A stretch of 64,000 nucleotides of DNA, taken from the NCBI GenBank assembly GCA_030770425.1, contig JASJFT010000202.1:1-64000 (forward strand), written 5' to 3'. Shown here piece after piece: positions 38,040-50,599 of this stretch. The position numbers were made by a program, and so were the translations under genes. Origin of the DNA: Darksidea phi. Taxonomy: Eukaryota; Ascomycota; Dothideomycetes; Pleosporales; Lentitheciaceae. Below the pieces are notes generated by a model. The model saw only the letters and a program-made list of their open reading frames with translations, was not told the DNA's origin and ran no database searches. How positions within the stretch are numbered: position 1 is the first letter of the stretch; the number at the start of each line of letters is the position of its first letter.

Positions 38040-41000
38040 ATAGTAGGAGAAGGAACCTAATAAAGTAGAGCGGCGTAGCCGCTAACTTAAATTAAACCCT
38101 CTAAGGTAGAAAGCTATTAAGAGTTTAGTTCCCTAAAAGGTAGTATAACTATAGAAAACTTTAAAAGAGTTATTAAGAACTAGTATATATTTAAGAAATA
38201 AGAGGATATATTAGAAGTATAAATTATAATATTAATAAAAGAATTAAAAAGATATATAAGGAAGCTATTAAAGTTAAAAGAATTAGAGAAGTTTAATAGA
38301 ATATAATCTAAACTTAAGGAATTTCTAACTAATATAGTAATCTATTTTAACCTTAATAAGGTACGACTACCTAATAAAATCTTAAAAATATTATTTATAG
38401 TAATATAGTTTATAGGAAGAGCTATTACTTAATTTAAAACCTATCTAAATAAAAGACTATAACTTAATAAAATCTATTAAAGTAATAAAACTATAGCTAT
38501 TTTCTTAAGTAACGAGTACTTTAAAAATAAGTTATATATTATATTTAGAGATATTAACTTAGAAAGACTAGTAGAGTAAAAGATTATATAACTTAAGTAA
38601 ATTAAATCTATTATTATATATACGTCCGAATTTAAATAACTCGCTACTAAGATCTAGTAGAGAGAAGTAGCCTTTATATTATACTACTATAAAGAACTAA
38701 AAGATAATATTTAATATAAAATAATTCGAATAGATAGACTATAAACTATATAAGAAATAATTAAATAGGCTATTAGAATCGATAATAACCTCTATCTCTA
38801 GAATTAGGAAAAGAAGAAAAGGATCGAATTCTATAAAAAGAAGAAAAAAGAAAAATATTATAGACTAGAGCTAATAGTCCTAGAGACTAGTTTAGAGCTT
38901 AAAAAAAATAGAACTCTAAAAAGTAAAAACTTTATAAAAAATAAGTATACTTTAAGTACGAAAAATAAGAATACCTAGTAAAAGACTATAGATTAGGTCT
39001 AAGAAAAGAGAAATCCTAATATATCTAGTAGGATAAGAGAGATAGAGTAGCTATAATATAGGAATATAATACTATATATTAGACGACTTATATATACGAC
39101 TAGTATAAGATATACTATAAAGCTAAGTTAAATATTAGTTATTAGTTATAGAAATAGTAGGTAACTATAACTTAGAAGTCTTAGAGAAGAGTTTTATTCT
39201 TACTAGAAGTATAAGAAGAAGTACCTAAGAAAGACTTATTTATAAAAAAGAAAGATTCTAATAATATCCTAGATACGCCGTTATAAATAATTAATAATAA
39301 TAATAAGTTTTTAGAACTAGAAGAAGAAAACCTAGTTATATTATATAAGAATACTAGATACTTATAGATAATTCGACTATCTAAAAAAGAAATAAGACTA
39401 GTACTAGAACTTAATATAACTTATACTTAAGTCTTATAGTTTATAGAAAAAACTATAATACCTATAATAGTATAAGAAATCTATAAGAAATAGTCTAGAT
39501 CTTACCTAATATATCGACTATTTAAAGATTTTAAATAATAGGTTAAATAGAACTTTATTATAATAGATCTTATACCTAACTAAGAGACTTAGAAAGAAAT
39601 ACGATATATTATAAAAATAGTTAATAAGAAATAATTATAGTATATAGTAATTAAATAATAGATTTTTATAAGAATAATCTTTATAAAATATAATAATTAA
39701 AGATATAAAGTCGATCTAGAGAATAACCTATAATATAAAATAAGATATCTAGTATACTTTAAGATTATATAGATCTTATATATATAAAGAAAATATAAAC
39801 TCTATAAAGGAGTAAAGTAAAAAAATAACTACTACCTAGTAAAGGTCTATAATAAAAGGATTACCTAAGTAATTATACTAGAAGTAGTATATAAATAGTA
39901 GTAATCTAAGAATTAATAATAGAAAGGTTATATACGAATTATACTAGGACCTCTCCTACTACTAAACTATATTCTAGAAAAATTATAGTACGAATACCTA
40001 AAGAATAAATATTTAAAATATATTTAGACTAAAATTAATATAAAATATTAGTCTAAGAAAATAAGAATTTAAGAAATTAGAAGATAGGACTATATCTACC
40101 TCTAAGAAACCTACTAAGGAAGAATAATTACTACTCTAATTAATAGTAAAGCTATACGGAACTTTATTAATAAGAACTTTATCTAATAAAAAAAGATTTC
40201 TTAATAAAAGAAATAATACTCTAGTATCGTATATACTATTAAAGGAGAACCCTTTAATAAATCTATAATATACGAAATTAGAGGTAAACTTTACCTATAT
40301 AAATAGAAAAAAGAAAATAAGATACTTAATATTATTAAAATATTAGAAGACTAAGATATAATCTTAGGAATACTATAGCTATAAGAAGCTAACCCGTATA
40401 TTAAGTAGATAAATCGATAAGTAACATTTCTATAAAGAGCTAATACGACTAAGAAAGAAGATTATAATATTCTAGAATAATATAAAAAATAGAAAGTATT
40501 ATTTATAGAACTAAAGAAGAGTCTATCTAAGTACTAATTATAGAATTATATAATTCTACTATAAGAAGGAAAAATATCTAGATTTAGACTAATCTATAAA
40601 TTAATAGAAGGAAAGAAGACTATTATAGTAAAATACCTCGAAGATAATCTTATAAGAAAGTATATTCGATATTTAAATTTATTTATAGAATACTTAGTTC
40701 TCTTCGTATCTAAAAAGGGTACTATAGAATTATAATTATATATTAATTACTAAATACTTAATAATATTATAATTAAAAACTAATACCCTCTACCTCTAAT
40801 ATTAAAAATATAAGACTAACTAAGAAAAGCTAAATAATTTATATAATTAGATATTTAAAATATATACTACTAAATCTAAATAAAAAAAGATAAAGAATAG
40901 AAAATAGCTTTTAGAACTAAGAAAGAATTATATAAGTACTAGATAATATCTTTTAAACTTACTAATATACCCGCGATATTCTAGAAATAAATTAATAATA

Positions 41001-43402
41001 TTTTATAAAACTATCTTAATTAGTTCGTAATAATATACCTTAATAATATTCTAATCTACTCCGAAATAAAAGAAGAATATAAAGAGTATATAAAATAGAT
41101 TCTATAAGTACTTAAAGAAGTAGAATTATATCTTTATCTCCTAAAATATAAATTCTATATATAAAAAATAGAGTTTCTAGAATTTATTATTAGGTTAAGA
41201 GAAATTAAAGTAGACCTATAATAAATTAAGAAGGTTAAAGAATAGCTAATACCTAAGAATCTTAAGGAACTATAATCGTTTCTAAGATTCTATAACTTTT
41301 ACTAAAAACTAATACTATAATAGAGTATAATAATAGTATTACTTATATAACTTATAAGAAAAGATTAACCCTTTAAATAGGAAAAAGAATACTAATAAGC
41401 TTTTAAGAAGATTAAAGAATAGTTTACTAAGAAACCTATAATTAAAATATATAATTCTAAAGAACTATTAATTATTAAAATAAATATATTAGACTATATA
41501 ATAGGAGTAGTACTACTATAAAAAGATAATAAAGATAACTTAAGACTAATATACTACTTCTTATAAAAAATATTACTAGCTAAACTTAACTATAATATCT
41601 ATAATAAAGAACTACTAGTAATTATTAAAGTTCTAAAGGAATAGAGATTTAATTTATAAGAATCTAAATACTTTATTATAATCTATATAAATTATAAGAA
41701 TCTAATAGAATTCTTAATAAATAAATCTTTAATTAGAAGATAGATATAATAGGTATAAACCCTCGTAACCTATAATATTAAGATCGTATATACTAAAGAA
41801 TTAGAAAATAAACGAGTAGATATACTTAGTAGAAGATCTAACTACTAGGGAATAGAAAATTCTAGTACGGCTATTCTTAAACTAAAAATAGATAAAACGA
41901 TTACTTATAACCGTCTAAAACTAATAGGAATATAAGAAATAATACTTAAATTAAAGAGAAATAAATAGATCTAATAGATCTATATAGCTACTACGGAAGT
42001 AATAGATAAATAAAATAAAATTTAAAAAATAATCTAAGAAAAGAATAGAATTATTTATATATTCTAAAAAGCCTATATACCTAAGATAATATAAAAAGAA
42101 TTTATTAGATAATATTACGAGGTACTAGTATATAGATACTAGAAAGTAGAAAAAACTCTTAAATAACTAATAAGAACGTACTATTTCCTATATATAAGAT
42201 AACTAGTAATATAAGTTCTTATAGAATATATAGATTATTATTATAATAAATATACTAAATATATACTCTATAAAATACTATAACTAATAAAAAATATAGA
42301 AGGATTATAGAAGATTATTACTATAGACTTTATTACGTAATTACTACGTTCTAAAAAGCTAATAATAAAAGTATTCTATAATACTATATTAGTAATAGTA
42401 GATAAATTTATTAAATATATATACTTTATTCTATATATAGATAAAAGAAATACTATAGAATAACTTATCTATACCTTACTAAGATACGTATTTAACGAAT
42501 ATAAAATACTAGATAAGATTATTTTAGATAGAGATATTAAATTTATAGTAAAGTTTTAGTAAACTCTTATAGCTAAACTAGAAATTAAGTATAGTATATT
42601 AACCGTGTACTATCTATAGATAGACGGACTAATAAAATAAATAAATTAAATAGTAGAGTAATACCTTAGATATTATCTAAACTACTACTAAAATAATTAT
42701 ATTATACTTTTATCTATAGTATAATTTATATATAATAGTTTATAATATAGTATAATAAAGATAATACCTTTCTTTATAAACTATAGAATTAAACTAAAAA
42801 TATATAAGGAATCTAGGTAACTTTAATCTTATAGCTAAAATAAAGAAGAAATAATAAAAATTACCCTATAAATATACTAATAACTTAAGAAAGATATAAA
42901 TTTTTTTTAAAATAAAATAAGTAAATACTATAATAAGAAATAAAAAGAAGTACCTACTTTTAAAGAGGGAGAAAAGATATAGTTACTATAAAAAAATATT
43001 AAAAGTAAGTAACCTAATAGTAAACTAGACTATACTAAAATTAGACTCTATAAGATTAAGAAATAAGTTTTACCTATAAACTACTAACTAAAACTACTTC
43101 TATAAATAAAAATCTATTCTATATTCTATATTAGTTTACTAGAAAAAGTACTATAGAATACTAAACTAGTAGTATATAAAGTAGATATATATAGAGAAAA
43201 TAATAAAGAATAGAAAGTAGAAGAAATTCTAAATAATAATATTAGAAATAGAAAAAACTACTATCTAATTTAATAATAAGGGATAGATAAGAATAGAAAA
43301 CTATAAAAATAAATTTAAAAATTTAAAGATAATCTTAATTATCCTAAGAAGCTTACGGAGTACTAAAACTATAATTTTAAAGAAAATCTAGAGATAAGAT
43401 AA
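38040..43402 (+). pseudogene. gag-pol: A4 Gag-Pol with chromodomain, broken by RIP stops
   Basis: Begins at an ATA (mutated ATG) at 38040 and ends near a TAA at 43400-43402; 5,363 bp, matching A1 and A5. Gag capsid is at 38240-38470 and the CCHC knuckle at about 38940-38990 (Cys as Tyr). Protease follows with an INSKA motif near 40139-40155 where D-S/T-G-A is expected. Reverse transcriptase is at about 40560-41100, its YLDD now YLNN near 41030-41060. RNase H is at about 41460-41840, ending in a KRVDILSRRS motif. Integrase has its H2C2 zinc site at about 42080-42250, DRDIKF near 42530 and a TVYYLQIDG-like end near 42600. A chromodomain with VEEIL at 43218 runs to about 43340. It would encode the whole replication and integration machinery; nothing here is functional. 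Confidence 0.92.
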
Positions 43403-43800
43403 GTTCGTCTTATAGTAAGTTAAGAAGATTAATACTATCTTTAATATAATAAGAGGTATTTAATAAATTAAGAGAAATAATATTATTTATAACGTTATAA
43501 TTAGTATTTAGCGTAACTAGAGAGACCTCTAGATTCTTCTACTATTCTAGCTAATAAAGCTCCGTCTTCTTAATATTAAGTTCGGCCTTAAGAGTATAAG
43601 ATTATCTAGCTACCTTCTTATTAAGAAACTCTTTTTATTCCTTTAAATATTAAACCTTTACCTATATATTAAATAACTTTTAACTAAACTTAGCTATATA
43701 ATAAAGTAGTTCTTTATAATACTCTTTAGCTATTTATAACTAAGCTTAAAATTTCTCTTATAAATAATTAATAGATTACTCTAATATATATAAGTCTATA
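43403..43800 (-). pseudogene. Probable antisense coiled-coil frame of A4
   Basis: Counterpart of the A1 antisense frame, on the strand opposite to gag-pol, within the 731 bp between the pol stop and the 3' LTR. It is more decayed than in A1 or A6. Confidence 0.4.
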
Positions 43801-44133
43801 TATATAAGTTATAGTTAAAAATAGATACTTAGCTATAGAAACTTTAGATAACTAATAAGAATTTCGTACGTTTACACGAATATAGACCTTATAATATTTA
43901 CTTTTACTAGAAGAAATAATATAGAATATCCCTAACCTACTATACTAAGGGTAAGGAAATATTTCGGAACTATTATAACTAATACGGTTAGTAAGTATAA
44001 GACGTTCTTTAGTTTTATAAGAAACTATAGAGAAAGAGAGGTATAACTTAGGAAGATTCTAAGTTAATACTAATATAGCCGAATACTAGATCTAGAATAA
44101 CCTCCGAGTTAAAGGTTTAGAAAGGGGAGATAG

Positions 44134-44585
44134 TATTACGAATTATATACGAACTATAGAATAATAACTAGTTAAGATACCTAAGATTAAACCTATTATA
44201 AGTTCTAATACCGAATATAATAACTATAACTATAGTATAAACGATAATTAGTACGAATAGCTTTACTAGAAGGTTATATAATAGATCTATAGATCTATAT
44301 ATCTTAGTAAATATAGATTCTATAGATCTATAGATCTATAGATTAGCGGATCTATAGAGGTATAGAGCTATAGATCCTATAAATCTAAGAAAACTAAATT
44401 AATATATAATAACTACGAATCTCCTAGATAGTATTTCTCTTCTTATAGTTAATTCGAATCTAGATTAATCCTTACCTATTAACGTAATTAAACTATTACC
44501 TTTTATTCTAACTCCTTCTCTCCTATCTTAAGTATAAAATCTAAACGAGGCTAAATAACCTATCGGGCCCGGACCTCGTTTAATA
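44134..44585 (+). repeat. A4 3' LTR (452 bp)
   Basis: 16 bp longer than the 5' LTR because of an extra ATCTATAG/AGATCTAT tandem unit near 44325-44345. Otherwise the same ends, followed by the target duplication atagc. Confidence 0.93.
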
Positions 44586-44989
44586 ATAGCTTTAATATAC
44601 CGATTCTACTATTAGTTAATTAGAAGACTACCTTAGCTATTATAACTTCTAGTTAATTATACTTAGTTCTAAAATCTTATATTAGCCTAAGATCTCTAAC
44701 TTTTAGTTAAAGATAGTAGCTAAATATTAACCTTTAAATCCCTAGAGATTTATAGTACTTAGGGTAAATAACGTATATACTTTCTTAAATAAGTCTTAAA
44801 ACTAATTACTTTAAGCCCTAATATTACTAAAGTACCTAGTATCTCTCTTAAAGAGAAGGGATCTATAAAAATATTATATAGAATTAGATCTATATTTTAA
44901 ACCCTATAATTAACTTATCTTTATACGATTAACTAAATTATTAAATTAGTATAATAATAAAATAGTAGATTTTCTAGACTAAGTAGGCT

Positions 44990-46990
44990 CTTTGAAGTTT
45001 ATTCTACTAAGTAAATCGTCTTTTTATAAGACCTCCTTATAAAAGAAAGATAAAGAAAAGAATAAGGCCTTAAGTAGGGCTATAAATAGAATTAGAAGTA
45101 CCTATTTAAGAAGCTAAAAGTCTCTATTTAAGAATAGAAAGTATAAATACTAATTAGTCTATATAAGTACCCTAACTAGATTAAAGAAATTTATTAATTA
45201 ACGAGTATAGATTAACTCCTAGTCTCTCCTAACTATCTATTTCTATTAGGAAGATAAGGGTATAACTCTAAATAATATAAAGAATAAAATTAGTTACTAT
45301 ATATAAAGGCTCTAATTATTTAAAAAAGAAAATTAACTAAAAATACTCTACCTAATAAATATAAAAGGATAAGAAGTTCCTCTTAATTATAATATAGTTT
45401 AAGAGTTATTAAAAACCTAAGAAGGCCTAAATCTAATAGTTAATATTCTAATAAATAATAATCTTTATCTAATTATAGTTTAAAGACTAATAATTATACT
45501 TAGAATAGATATTATTATAAAAAATACTTATATAAAATTCCTATCTAATAAGTACTTATAATATTAGAAATACCTTAATAACCTAGTTACTAAACTAAAA
45601 GAGAAGTTCTAATAATATTAGGAAATTATAAATTAATAGTAGAACTTAGAGAAAAATCTTAAGTAATCCTTCTTTATAGTAGCTTATACTAAGACTAGAC
45701 TAATAGTTCTTTCTTAGTACGATACTTACTCTACGTCTACTCTTAAAACTTCGTTATTATAGTATAACCCTAATAATAGATAGACTATTAGGAAAATAAA
45801 ATATTTTTCTACTATAGTACTTTTAAATAATATAGACTTTAGTTCTTATAAAATTCTTTAAACGTCCGAACTATTTAAAAGGTTTTAATAGAACTTAGTT
45901 TAATATCTAACTTTTAAGTTAGTCTTAATAATAAAGAAGTAAAGAGTCGACTTAATCCTCTTTCTATTATTAGTACTAGAGGACCTCTTACTACTTATCT
46001 CTATAGATAAGAACCTCTACGTATTATTAATAAATTTAAATTAATTATATTTTATTAAAAAAAAAGAAAACTATTATTATAAAATTTCTATTAGTCTTAT
46101 TAAAGTTTATAACTATTATTTTAAGTAATAGAATATAAGTCTTTATTTAAAAGAAGAATATTCTAGAAAATTACTAAAGTAACTTTTTATAAACTTCTAA
46201 CTTCTAAAAGACTATATTCTACCCTAACTTTATTTTATTTAAAAATAATAAAGAGTCTAAGCTAAAGAATTAGCTCTACGATATAGAATAGAAACTTATC
46301 GTTAATAAGAACTAGTATATATAAAAATTCTTTAATAGATAGTTAAAATCTATTAAGTTTATATTATATCCTAACTAGTAGACCTAGTAAAGGACTATAT
46401 CTAGATATAGTTAAATTTTAAAGAGAAAAAGGTAGACTTTATATCTAATATAGACCTATTAAAATATATTAAAAACTATTATAATAATTTCTATATAAAG
46501 AAGAAGATAAAGGTTAAATTCTACTAATTATATATAAATATATTGAGTAAAGTTAGTAACTTTATTAAGAATTTTAAGTATTTAGTAATAAGAATCTACT
46601 TACTTTACTACTAGTAGAATAAAGAATTTATAGATAAGCTCTATTTTAACCTAAAAAATAAGATAGATTTATTTAATAATAGTAATTCTATCTTTAATAA
46701 GCTATATAAATATATAACCTTAGTTAATAGAATACTACTTAAAAATAATTAGTACTAAAAGATACGACTTATCTAAAGTAATTAATTAGCTATTTCTAAG
46801 AGAAAATAGCTAGTTATAAGTAAATCTTTCTTTAATAAATTAGAAAAGAAATTTACTTATTTTAAAGATATATCTAAGCTTTATAATTATATACTAAAGA
46901 AGTATAAAAAGTAGAATTATTACTTTAATTATAGGAAGAAGAATAAATAATAAGATTATTCTAGCTATCCTATATAAAAGATAATATAGA
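44990..46990 (+). pseudogene. gag: B1 Gag polyprotein, broken
   Basis: Region downstream of the B1 LTR. A Gag-type helical segment is readable at about 46500-46720, including NFIKNFKYLV and EFIDKLYFNL-like stretches that match the retrotrans_gag pattern. A knuckle-like motif is at about 46920-46965: C-x2-C shown as Tyr-x2-Tyr, then a final Tyr for Cys, but Lys sits where the His of a CCHC knuckle is expected; B2 shows the same. The start is not resolved. TAA/TAG stops occur throughout. Confidence 0.7.
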
Positions 46991-46999
46991 ATATTATAA

Positions 47000-49900
47000 A
47001 AGTAGAAGTTAATACTATCTTTTTTAATAATTTAGAGAAAGAAACTTATTTAAACTTTTTATATAAAGAGAAGAGTAGTTTAGAGTATAACTCTAATATC
47101 TTCTTTATAATATTAAAAAATAAAAGTTACTAGAGGAAGGCTTCTTCCTAACAACCTATATAGGAGTAATTAAATCTCTTAATTATTAATAGCTTATTAA
47201 GATACTATAGCTTATTAATTTAAAATTATTTATACTCTCTATTTAACTTATAGTAAATAGCCTAGCTATATAACTAAGAGAATTAATAGATAGTAGTACT
47301 AGTACGTACCTATTAGTCTACTCTAAGTATTTAAAGGTAGTAAAGAAAAAGCTAAAGCTAGTCTTCTATTAATTAAAGAAATTAATCCGTCTTAATAAGT
47401 TTAATAGAAAATATAGCTACTTAGTTAATATAGCTATCTAAGCTAATTTATTAATTTAAGAAAAGAATATATCTATCTAGTTTCTTTTTTATAAACTTAA
47501 GTACTATAATATAATATTTAGAAGAAAATTCTTTAAATAAATCTAATTCTTAATTAACTACTATAACTAGACTTTATACTAGTTAGATAATACTCTAAAG
47601 TAAATAAAATATAACCTAACTACTATAAGAAAGCTAGATCTAAAGCTAGAGCTAGAATACTAAAATAATACTTTATATTATAATAATCTAATTAATTAAT
47701 AAAATAAAGTATAGAAGAAGGCCTACTTACTTAAAAAGAATCTAATATATAGTTTAGAAATTTCTATTAAAATTTTTATAATTCTCTAGGAAGAGGTTTA
47801 TAAGCCCGTTAAAGCCCTATTATAGATAATAAAGGACTAGTAGACTATTTCTAATAAAATATAAAGAAATATAAATAATAATACTAATAATAATTTAAGA
47901 AATATTAAATCTAGGAAAAGCTAATAAGGCTATTAAAAAAATAATATAAAGAAAAAGAAAATAATACCTATTTCTAATAATTTACTAGAATAGATTACTA
48001 GTAATAAATTTAATATATATTTTCTTAAGTCTTTTAATATATAAAAGCTTATAGATAAAAAAGAGATTATATTAAAAGCTACTAGTCTATATAAAATTAA
48101 CTTATTAATTAGAAATAAATAATTAAAGGATTTAGTAGAATAGAATATATAAGATATAATAATAAAGAAGCTTCCTTATAAAGATTACGTAGAAGCTACT
48201 TTAGACTACTTTTTTAAAATTAACTTAAATAAGCTATTCTCTAAAAAAGAGAATATTAACTATAAAATTATTCTTAAGAATAATATAAGTAAACTTAATA
48301 TAAGTCTATTCTATAATATATTTCTTAAATATCTAAAGCTATTAAAAGCTTATTTAAAAGAGTATCTAAAAAGAGCTTTATTATAACTAGTAATATTAAC
48401 TTTATCTTATTTATTCTATTTACTAAGAAGTTAAAAGGAAGATAAAAGTTTTATATTAACTACTAAAAAATTAATATAGTTATAAAGAAAAATATTACTA
48501 CTATCTTCTTAATTAAGAAGATATTAATATAACTTTTTAAAGTAAAGGTCTTTACTAAGCTAGACGTATATTAAATCTTTTATTATATTAAATTAAACTC
48601 TAATATAAAAGATCTTATAACTTTTAAAATATAATATAGAAATTATAAGTATTATATCTTATCTTTTAGACTATATAATAGACTAATAACCTTTTAGTAC
48701 TATATTAATTAGGTACTTAAGAATAAAATTAATAAAATCTATATTATTTATATAGATAATATTTTAATCTACTTAGAAGATTCTTTTAACTATAAGAAAT
48801 ATATAAGTAAAATCCTAGATAAGCTTAAAAAGACTAGACTATAGATTAATATTAAAAAAAGTAAGTTTATAGTTACTAAGATAAAGTTTTTAAATTTTAT
48901 TATTAGTATTAAAGGGATCTATATAGACCCTAGTAAGATAATAGCTATTAAAGATTAGAAAAAATCTATAATCTTAAAAGGATTATAAGCTTATCTAGAC
49001 TTTTATAACTACTATTATAAGTAGTTAAAAGACTATAGTTATATAATCTATCTACTTACTTAGCTACTATAAAAGAGAAAATTCTATATCTTTAGACCTA
49101 AAGAGCGAGTTATATTTAAAAAAAGTAAAGTATTATTATATTTAGATATTATTATAAGATATTACTCGTTCTACTATAGAATCTATATAGAAACTAACGT
49201 AAGTAATAGTATTCTAGTAGATACCTTTATATAGCTCTAAGATAATAAAATCTAATAATCTATAATCTACTTTATAAAGATAATAAAGTTTATAGAAATA
49301 AACTACGAGATCTATAATAAGAAGATACTCGTAATTATAAGAAGATTAAATAAATAAAGAATTTAACTTATAAGATTATAATTAAATAAACCCTTTTAAG
49401 TTATTACTAATTATTAGATATTAGAGTATTTCTTAACTAAGTACGAACTAATCTTATAATAGACTTACTAGGTCGAGAAACTTATAGACTACTATTATAT
49501 TATTTATTATTATCTTAGAACTTCTAATATTATTATAAATATCCTCTCTTAAAAATAAAAAGAGTTAAAAACTTAAAAAAAAAAGATAAAGTTACTAGGA
49601 CTCGCGTCTTTATTCTCTCTAAATAGACATTTACTATAATAACTATCTTAATAGCTACTACTAATATCTAAGATTCTAAGTATAAAATTAAAACTTATTT
49701 TTATTTACTTTTTAATTATATACTTTACGAAAATCGTATATATATTATACTTAAACTAGAGTAAGAATTAGCTTATTAAGAATATAAGTATTTATCTCTA
49801 ATCTTATTTAGACTTCTTCTTTAAAAAGAGAAGTTAATAGTACCTAAAGTAAGATTTTTTAAGACCTATTTTATTTAGGTAGTATATACTATATAGATTA

Positions 49901-50001
49901 TTACTTACCTAGATATAAAGAAAACTATTAAATTTTTAAAAAACCTATACTACTAGGGTATAATAAATAAGAATATAAAATATTATATAAAAAACTATAA
50001 G
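47000..50001 (+). pseudogene. pol: B1 Pol (protease region, reverse transcriptase, RNase H, partial integrase), broken
   Basis: Reverse transcriptase starts with an LPYKDY-like block near 48170 and includes FTKLDVY near 48550, an FRLYNR-like block (from FGLxNAP) near 48670 and YIDNILIYLE near 48744-48780, the second catalytic Asp read as Asn. It continues with FLNFIIS and IYIDPSK motifs near 48890-48940, typical of Ty3/gypsy. RNase H covers about 49160-49340. A LTNRQTYWVEKLIDYYY-like stretch near 49440-49490 matches the end of RNase H. The integrase zinc domain (H-x-x-x-KT ... LYYWGII ... IKNCKYC pattern, His/Cys as Tyr) is at about 49905-49999, and B2 interrupts right after it. Confidence 0.85.
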
Positions 50002-50269
50002 TATTATAACTCGTTTTCTAGGTAACCCGGTTATTTTACTTATTTTCTATTTCAGTTAGTAGATTAGGTAATCCCGAGGATTAGTCTAATAGTTAGTTAG
50101 TTTATTTAGCGTACTAAGTCCTATTTAGATATAAGAACCCCTTATTCTTATACCCTTATAGTACTATCTTAGAATAGCTTTAATATATCGATTCTACTAT
50201 TAATTAATTAGAAGGCTATCTTAGCTATTATAACTCCTAGTTAATTATACTTAGTCCTAAGATCTTATA
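50002..50269 (+). repeat. B2 5' LTR (268 bp)
   Basis: Starts TATTATAACTCG, where other B LTRs have TATTACGGCCCG, and ends GATCTTATA. Length equals the other two B LTRs. It keeps one CA (in TTTCAGTT near 50051). Confidence 0.92.
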
Positions 50270-50599
50270 TTATTCTAAAATCTCTAACTTTTAACTAAAG
50301 ATAATAGCTAAATATTAATCCTTAAATCTCTAGAGATCTATAATACTTAGGATAGGTAGTATACGGTACTTCCTTAGATAAGTCTTAAAATTAACTACTT
50401 TAAGTTCTAATATTACTAAAATATCTAGTACCTTCTTTAAAGAAAAGGAACCTATAAAAGTATTATATAGGGTTAGACTTATATCTTAAATCTTATAATA
50501 AACTTATCTTTATATAATTAATTAAATTACTAAATTAATAAAATAATAAGATAGTAGATTTTCTAGGCTAAGTAGGCCCTTCGAAGTCTATCTTACTAA

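Larger units (their letters stand above)
37568..44585 (+). mobile_element. A4: complete chromodomain gypsy element nested in the B1 LTR
   Basis: 7,018 bp, plus strand, with an exact target duplication atagc (37563-37567 and 44586-44590). LTRs are 436 bp (37568-38003) and 452 bp (44134-44585). Gag-pol is uninterrupted by other insertions, making this the best copy for reading the domain order of family A. Confidence 0.95.
37391..44681 (+). repeat. B1 5' LTR in two pieces, 177 + 91 = 268 bp
   Basis: Left piece 37391-37567 begins TATTACGGCC; right piece 44591-44681 ends AAATCTTATA. Removing A4 and one copy of the duplicated atagc restores 268 bp, equal to the solo LTR at 4401 and the B2 LTR at 50002. 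Confidence 0.93.
37391..50001 (+). mobile_element. B1: Ty3/gypsy element, split by A4 and cut in integrase by B2
   Basis: The 5' LTR (268 bp) is split by A4 into 37391-37567 and 44591-44681. The internal region 44682-50001 encodes Gag, protease region, reverse transcriptase, RNase H and the start of integrase. It stops at 50001, just after the zinc-binding motif of integrase, where the LTR of B2 begins. The rest of B1 must lie to the right of the window. Confidence 0.9.
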
